Shown here piece after piece: positions 32,714 through 36,645 of a stretch of 36,645 nt of DNA. Origin of the DNA: Lachnospiraceae bacterium (GTDB taxonomy: Bacteria > Bacillota > Clostridia > Lachnospirales > Lachnospiraceae); assembly GCA_024691125.1 (NCBI GenBank), contig JAILNV010000165.1, positions 1-36,645 on the forward strand, read 5' to 3'. The first letter of the stretch is position 1, and every line of letters starts with the position of its first letter. The notes beneath the pieces are model-generated. The model saw only the letters and a list, made by a program, of their open reading frames with translations, was not told where the DNA came from and made no database searches. A program made the translations under genes and the position numbers.

Positions 32714-33079
32714 TTATCCGTTCACCGGAGCTGTAAACTCCACTCCTCCAACCGAGCCCTTCAGCTCCTCCATCATCATCCTCGCCGCCTTCTGTCCCGG
32801 AAGCTGTATTTCTATAAGCTCACGTCCTTCAGCGCTTACTACAAGATACTCTATCTCCAGCTCTCCGTTCTCGCAGCACATCATGGCATTGACCCGTCTG
32901 ACACGCCTGAATATCCTGTCAGCATCCTTATAGCTTATGTAATAAATCTTCAGTCCCTTCTTCACAAAAAGATTCTCATTCCCGACAACAGTAACCCCGT
33001 AACTGTGGCTGCTCCTGTACTCCCTTGCAAGCTCTGAGGAATCTGACTTTACACCGTCCGTAAGATTAATGAACTTCAT
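32714..33079 (-). CDS. Small hypothetical protein downstream of glnS
   Basis: Not recognised. It has 121 residues, no signal peptide or membrane span. The middle is beta-rich (SYGVTVVGNENLFVKKGLKIYYISY) with a basic cluster RIFRRVRRV, then CENGELEIEYLVV and a final helix; overall it could be a PH-like or small ligand-binding fold, by shape only. It follows glnS by 38 bases and precedes a second unknown gene by 20-40 bases, so it is in that operon. Its ribosome site (AAAGG) is rather distant from the ATG. Confidence 0.62.
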   Translation of the reverse strand: MKFINLTDGVKSDSSELAREYRSSHSYGVTVVGNENLFVKKGLKIYYISYKDADRIFRRVRRVNAMMCCENGELEIEYLVVSAEGRELIEIQLPGQKAARMMMEELKGSVGGVEFTAPVNG

Positions 33080-33117
33080 ATGAGCGATTCGCCTTTCATA
33101 TATGAATTTATACTGCC

Positions 33118-34833
33118 TTAAGACGGAAGCTTAAAGGAGCTCTTCAGAGAAACAATACGGTTAAACACGAGCGCATCATCCCTTGAATCCTTCGAATCCA
33201 CGCAGAAATACCCCTGCCTTACGAACTGGAAACTGTCATATGCCTTTGCTCCCTTAATGTTCTCCTCTATGCGGCAATCCTTAAGTATTCTCCTTGAGTC
33301 GGGGTTCAGGTTAAGGGAACCATCCTCCTTATTGTACACCCCTTTTTCCTCATCAACAAGGTTCTCGTACAGACGGACCTCTGCGTTAACGCTGTGTGCT
33401 GCGCTCACCCAGTGGATCGTACCCTTGACCTTTCTGGTGGAACACTCTCCGTTCCTTGTCTCCGGATCATAGGTACAGTGCACAGCAGTAACCCTGCCGT
33501 CAGCATCGGTCTCATAGCTTACGCACTTAACAAAATATGCGTTCATAAGACGAACCTCATTGCCCGGGAAGAGCCTGAAATATTTCTTCGGAGGCTCTAT
33601 CATAAAGTCCTCCCTGTCGATATACAGCTCCCTTGAGAAGGCCACCTTCCTGCTGCCGAGCCCTTCATTCTCAAGATTATTGGCCACCTCGAAATACTCG
33701 GTTTTATCCTCAGGGTAGTTATCTATTATGAGCTTTACCGGTTCAAGTACTGCCATGATACGGCTTCGTTTACACTTAAGATCCTCTCTGATACAGTACT
33801 CAAGCATCGCATAATCCGTGCTTGAATTGCTCTTGCTGACGCCGCACAGATCAACAAACATCCTGATCGATTCAGGAGTGAAACCTCGTCTTCTGAGCGC
33901 TGCGATCGATACAAGCCTCGGATCGTCCCAACCGTCCACGATACCATCCTCAACAAGCTTCTTAATATATCTCTTTCCCGTTACCACATTGGTAAGATAC
34001 AGCTTGGCGAACTCGATCTGCCTTGGAGGATATTCATATCCGACCTCCTTGACCACCCAGTCATAAAGGGGTCTGTGATCCTCGAACTCAAGAGTACATA
34101 TTGAATGTGTGATTCCCTCTATCGCATCCTCAATGGGATGGGCAAAATCATACATCGGATAAATACACCACTTATCTCCCGTGTTATGGTGACTCATATG
34201 AGCCACGCGGTAAATAACGGGATCACGCATATTAATATTGGGGCTTGCCATATCGATCTTAGCCCTGAGAACCTTCTCCCCATCCTTATACATGCCGTTC
34301 TTCATATTCTCAAAGAGTTCAAGGTTCTCCTCTATGCTCCTGTCCCTGTACGGACTGTTCTTTCCCGGCGTTTCGAAGCTTCCACGGTATTCCTTTATCT
34401 CATCCGCACTCAGGTCGCAGACAAAGGCCTTACCCTTCTTTATAAGCTTGACAGCCGCCTCGTACATCTGGTCAAAGTAGTCTGAGGCAAAGAACAGCCT
34501 GTCTTCAAAATCGGCACCGAGCCACTCTACGTCAGCCTTTATGGATTCGACGAACTCCGTCTTCTCCTTTGTAGGATTGGTATCATCAAATCTTAAGTTG
34601 AACTTTCCGCCGTATTCCTGCGCCAGACCATAATTAAGAAGTATTGATTTAGCATGACCGATATGCAGATACCCGTTGGGTTCCGGCGGGAACCTCGTAT
34701 GGACAGTCTTATAATGACCCTCCGCCAGATCCTTATCGATCTCATTCTCTATAAAATTACGGGAAACCACCTCTTTCTCTTCCCCTCCGGCTGCTTCCGC
34801 ACCGTTTTCCTTTATATTATTCTCATCTGCCAT
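33118..34833 (-). CDS. glnS: Glutaminyl-tRNA synthetase
   Basis: Charges tRNA-Gln with glutamine; class I synthetase. It has 571 residues. The HIGH motif is in [17 protein letters not shown] (about residues 46-62). The GlnRS-specific [19 protein letters not shown] is present. The second class I signature, VMSKR in Escherichia coli GlnRS, reads VTGKR here, keeping the lysine but not MS. The anticodon-binding beta-barrels follow normally, with [20 protein letters not shown]. Many Firmicutes lack GlnRS and use GatCAB instead, so its presence is a lineage trait. The ATG has GGGAGAG five bases upstream. It heads the operon with two unknown genes and cstA. The leader carries a 10-bp inverted repeat and no T-box. 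Confidence 0.96.
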   Translation of the reverse strand: MADENNIKENGAEAAGGEEKEVVSRNFIENEIDKDLAEGHYKTVHTRFPPEPNGYLHIGHAKSILLNYGLAQEYGGKFNLRFDDTNPTKEKTEFVESIKADVEWLGADFEDRLFFASDYFDQMYEAAVKLIKKGKAFVCDLSADEIKEYRGSFETPGKNSPYRDRSIEENLELFENMKNGMYKDGEKVLRAKIDMASPNINMRDPVIYRVAHMSHHNTGDKWCIYPMYDFAHPIEDAIEGITHSICTLEFEDHRPLYDWVVKEVGYEYPPRQIEFAKLYLTNVVTGKRYIKKLVEDGIVDGWDDPRLVSIAALRRRGFTPESIRMFVDLCGVSKSNSSTDYAMLEYCIREDLKCKRSRIMAVLEPVKLIIDNYPEDKTEYFEVANNLENEGLGSRKVAFSRELYIDREDFMIEPPKKYFRLFPGNEVRLMNAYFVKCVSYETDADGRVTAVHCTYDPETRNGECSTRKVKGTIHWVSAAHSVNAEVRLYENLVDEEKGVYNKEDGSLNLNPDSRRILKDCRIEENIKGAKAYDSFQFVRQGYFCVDSKDSRDDALVFNRIVSLKSSFKLPS

Positions 34834-34867
34834 TTCTTCTCTCCCTATGTTGTTTTCTGATACTGTC

Positions 34868-34910
34868 CGGAACAGAAATCCTGTTTAATTCTGTTGTATG
34901 TTCTGTTCCG
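34868..34910 (-). other. Inverted repeat in the glnS leader
   Basis: CGGAACAGAA (34868-34877) and TTCTGTTCCG (34901-34910) are perfect 10-bp inverted copies 23 bases apart, beginning within a few bases of the predicted transcription start. It could be an operator or a 5' hairpin. Confidence 0.5.
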
Positions 34911-34920
34911 AATAGATACC

Positions 34921-34949
34921 ATTCTATCAGATTAGTTAATTTTCAACAA
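34921..34949 (-). promoter_or_regulatory. Promoter of the glnS operon
   Basis: Minus strand: TTGTTG (34944-34949), 17 bases, TAGAAT (34921-34926), with TG one base before the -10. The -35 is weak and the extended -10 compensates. Initiation is expected near 34914. Confidence 0.55.
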
Positions 34950-34959
34950 GTGTTTAGCT

Positions 34960-34995
34960 AAAAGGGCATCCCGTTCTCCAAAAACGGAATGCCCT
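34960..34995 (-). terminator. Terminator of the chemoreceptor gene
   Basis: A 13-bp stem (AGGGCATTCCGTT with AACGGGATGCCCT on the minus strand, one T-G pair) with a seven-base loop, followed by TTTTA. It begins 36 bases after the stop codon. Confidence 0.85.
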
Positions 34996-35031
34996 GAATT
35001 ACCATTACATATTTCCGGAATCGAAATCTTC

Positions 35032-36645
35032 TTATCCGAAATAGCTTATCAGCTCCTGGAGCTCCTTTGCAAGCTCCTGAAGATTAGATGCTGAATCATT
35101 GATTATACTGAATGTAGCATTAAGCTCCTGCATGGATGCATTGGTTTCCTGTGTTGAAGCCGCATTCTCTTCCGATATTGCAGACAGATCGCTGACTATT
35201 CCAACCAGAGTATCCTTTGCTCCGGTAAGGCCTTCTATCTTGGAGGCTATTGCTTCCGCACTCTCCGCAACCGCAATAACGCCCTTGGCCATGGATTCCA
35301 TGTTATCCCTTGTTGCTTCCATCTGGATCGACTGGTTCTCGAAGCTCTCATTCAGCTTGGCCATAACATCGACCGATGCAGATGCATCATACATAAGCTG
35401 GTCTACGATGCGGCCGATCTCCTGCGCACTCTGGTTGGACTGCTCTGCAAGTGCTGCGATCTCTTCGGCAACAACTGCAAAGCCGCGGCCTGCTTCCCCG
35501 GCTCTTGCAGCCTCTATCGAAGCATTCAGTGACAGCAGATTTGTCTGGCTGGCTATTGAAGTGATGGCAGTTACGAATCCGTGTATTCCGTTCGCCGACT
35601 CATTGGTCGAATCGATCGTCTGGCCTATGTTGCGTACCGATTCCTGAACATCCCTGCTCTGATCAAGCAGCTTGTTAAGAGCTTCCATAGCCTCATCACA
35701 GGTAACCTTCATGCTCTCGGCATATCCGTCGAGCTGCTCTACATTGGTAGCTATTACTTCTATATTATTTCCTATATCATTGGTATTGCCTGCTGCATGT
35801 TCAACACTCTCTGCCTGTGATACAGCACCCTGGCTTATTTCGTCTACCGCTATCGTAACCTGTCCGGAAGCCTGTGAAGCCTGATCCGATGACAACGCAA
35901 GATCGCTTCCCGCGCTTGAAAGATCCCTTGCCATCTCATTACTTCTGCTCATTATATCGCGAAGCTTAAGTGTTAGCTGGCTGGTAGCCTTCTGCATCTG
36001 ACCGATTTCATCATTGCCAAGCTTCTTCTCATCCGGAAGCCTGATGCCCAGCTTACCTGCAGCGAGCTGGTTAAGATTGGCCGTAGCTGAATTAACACCC
36101 TGTGTTATTCCCTTTATAACAGTCATTGCAATAAATAAAAGGAGTATAATTAGTATACCGAATATCACTGACAGCATCACGATCTTTGTTGTTATACTCT
36201 TCTGAAGCACTTCATGCTCTTCTACAGCCCACTGCTCAGTAATGGTTATCATCTCATCGAGTGCTTCTCTTGCAAGATCGAATTCTGCCGCATAATTAAC
36301 ATCATTTCCGTTGGTACCCTGCTGCAGTGCATTGACATAATGCTCGTCAAACACGCTCACCAAAGATGCAATGCTTGAACTCGAACCGGCCATAACCTCG
36401 TTATACAGCGAAGGAACAGCCGACGCGATCGTAACGCCCTCATGTACTCCGTCATAAGCCTGCTGCATGTTCTCCTGGAAATCATCCTGATTAGCCTTAT
36501 AATCGGCATCCGTTTTACTCAGGTTCTTCGCAGTCTGGGCAACACGTGCCTGATAGAAATCCCTGTCCGCGCTTATAAATGCTTCCGAAGCTTTAAACAG
36601 GGTATCATAATATATACCCGTCACTTCTTCGGATGTACCGGACAT
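35032..36645 (-). CDS. Methyl-accepting chemotaxis protein, N-terminus cut by window edge
   Basis: Membrane chemoreceptor that controls the CheA kinase. 537 residues are visible, running to the last base of the window. The first ATG there is probably internal, because the first membrane span and the beginning of the sensor are missing. Order: part of a four-helix-bundle type sensor (1-150), second membrane span (about 153-177), HAMP-like linker (178-230), then the long coiled-coil signalling domain. The highly conserved hairpin tip lies at about 361-400 ([20 protein letters not shown]). No ligand can be named. It is consistent with the CheC gene at 8029-8646 and suggests a motile organism. 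Confidence 0.92.
   Translation of the reverse strand: MSGTSEEVTGIYYDTLFKASEAFISADRDFYQARVAQTAKNLSKTDADYKANQDDFQENMQQAYDGVHEGVTIASAVPSLYNEVMAGSSSSIASLVSVFDEHYVNALQQGTNGNDVNYAAEFDLAREALDEMITITEQWAVEEHEVLQKSITTKIVMLSVIFGILIILLLFIAMTVIKGITQGVNSATANLNQLAAGKLGIRLPDEKKLGNDEIGQMQKATSQLTLKLRDIMSRSNEMARDLSSAGSDLALSSDQASQASGQVTIAVDEISQGAVSQAESVEHAAGNTNDIGNNIEVIATNVEQLDGYAESMKVTCDEAMEALNKLLDQSRDVQESVRNIGQTIDSTNESANGIHGFVTAITSIASQTNLLSLNASIEAARAGEAGRGFAVVAEEIAALAEQSNQSAQEIGRIVDQLMYDASASVDVMAKLNESFENQSIQMEATRDNMESMAKGVIAVAESAEAIASKIEGLTGAKDTLVGIVSDLSAISEENAASTQETNASMQELNATFSIINDSASNLQELAKELQELISYFG

Noticed and set aside
34834-34920. T-box riboswitch in front of glnS
   Set aside because: The leader is under 100 bases and no T-box-like or anticodon-stem sequence was seen.
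1-36645. CRISPR arrays, tRNA or rRNA genes, insertion sequences, prophage
   Set aside because: No regular spaced repeats, no tRNA-like T-loop sequence in the intergenic gaps, and no transposase, integrase or phage protein among the coding regions.

Overview
The window is a stretch of ordinary chromosome from a low-to-moderate GC Gram-positive bacterium of the Clostridia, most likely a motile member of the Lachnospiraceae. This rests on several features: class 3 (Firmicutes-type) fructose-1,6-bisphosphatase, the rpmE-DUF1385-prmC-prfA cluster, YerC next to PcrA, Rho with a long acidic linker, CheC and a chemoreceptor, a CIRCE operator in front of htpG, AGGAGG-like ribosome sites with frequent TTG/GTG starts, and a eukaryotic-type HisA. 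No phage, insertion sequence, CRISPR array, tRNA or rRNA was seen. All genes are on the minus strand except the antiporter (8907-10124) and a small membrane-anchored protein (29918-30319).

Layout. 1-4816: translation and transcription housekeeping, read right to left as rho, rpmE, DUF1385, a small double-glycine-leader peptide, prmC and the start of prfA. 4993-8646: pcrA, yerC and cheC. 8647-8906 is a divergent promoter region driving cheC leftward and a CPA2 antiporter rightward. 10143-13136: a two-gene regulatory unit made of a SARP/BTAD regulator with a degenerate GGDEF-like tail and a LacI-like sensor that has no DNA-binding domain. 13249-17309: an operon of a membrane-anchored GH25 muramidase, a GspF/PilC-type protein with a large charged N-terminal extension, and an anchored repetitive beta-rich protein. 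17528-17725: a cold-shock protein. 17816-26255: a long run of PBP1A, dapA, dapB, fbp, a eukaryotic-type hisA and a receiver-HD-GYP protein, with overlaps and stop/ribosome-site fusions near its end that imply translational coupling. 26380-29736: htpG and a foldase lipoprotein, separated by a CIRCE element. 30419-34833: glnS, two unknown genes and cstA, apparently one operon. 35032-36645: a chemoreceptor cut by the window end.

How the genes work together. Lysine/diaminopimelate synthesis (dapA, dapB) sits with the peptidoglycan polymerase that uses the product. htpG and the extracytoplasmic foldase form a protein-quality pair, with htpG under probable HrcA control. CheC and the chemoreceptor indicate chemotaxis.

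The most promising points for new biology are: (a) the 72-residue peptide with a GG leader and a charged helical core inserted in a conserved housekeeping cluster; (b) the split SARP plus HTH-less LacI-like sensor pair; (c) the GH25-PilC-beta-protein operon; (d) a three-stem RNA element in the fbp leader; and (e) a CIRCE element that looks able to act as the terminator of the upstream gene. No gene-free stretch exceeds 300 bases. The longest are 8647-8906, 7453-7693 and 17310-17527, described under their promoters and terminators. Start codons and promoters were chosen by eye from ribosome sites and -35/-10 spacing, without any search or alignment tool.
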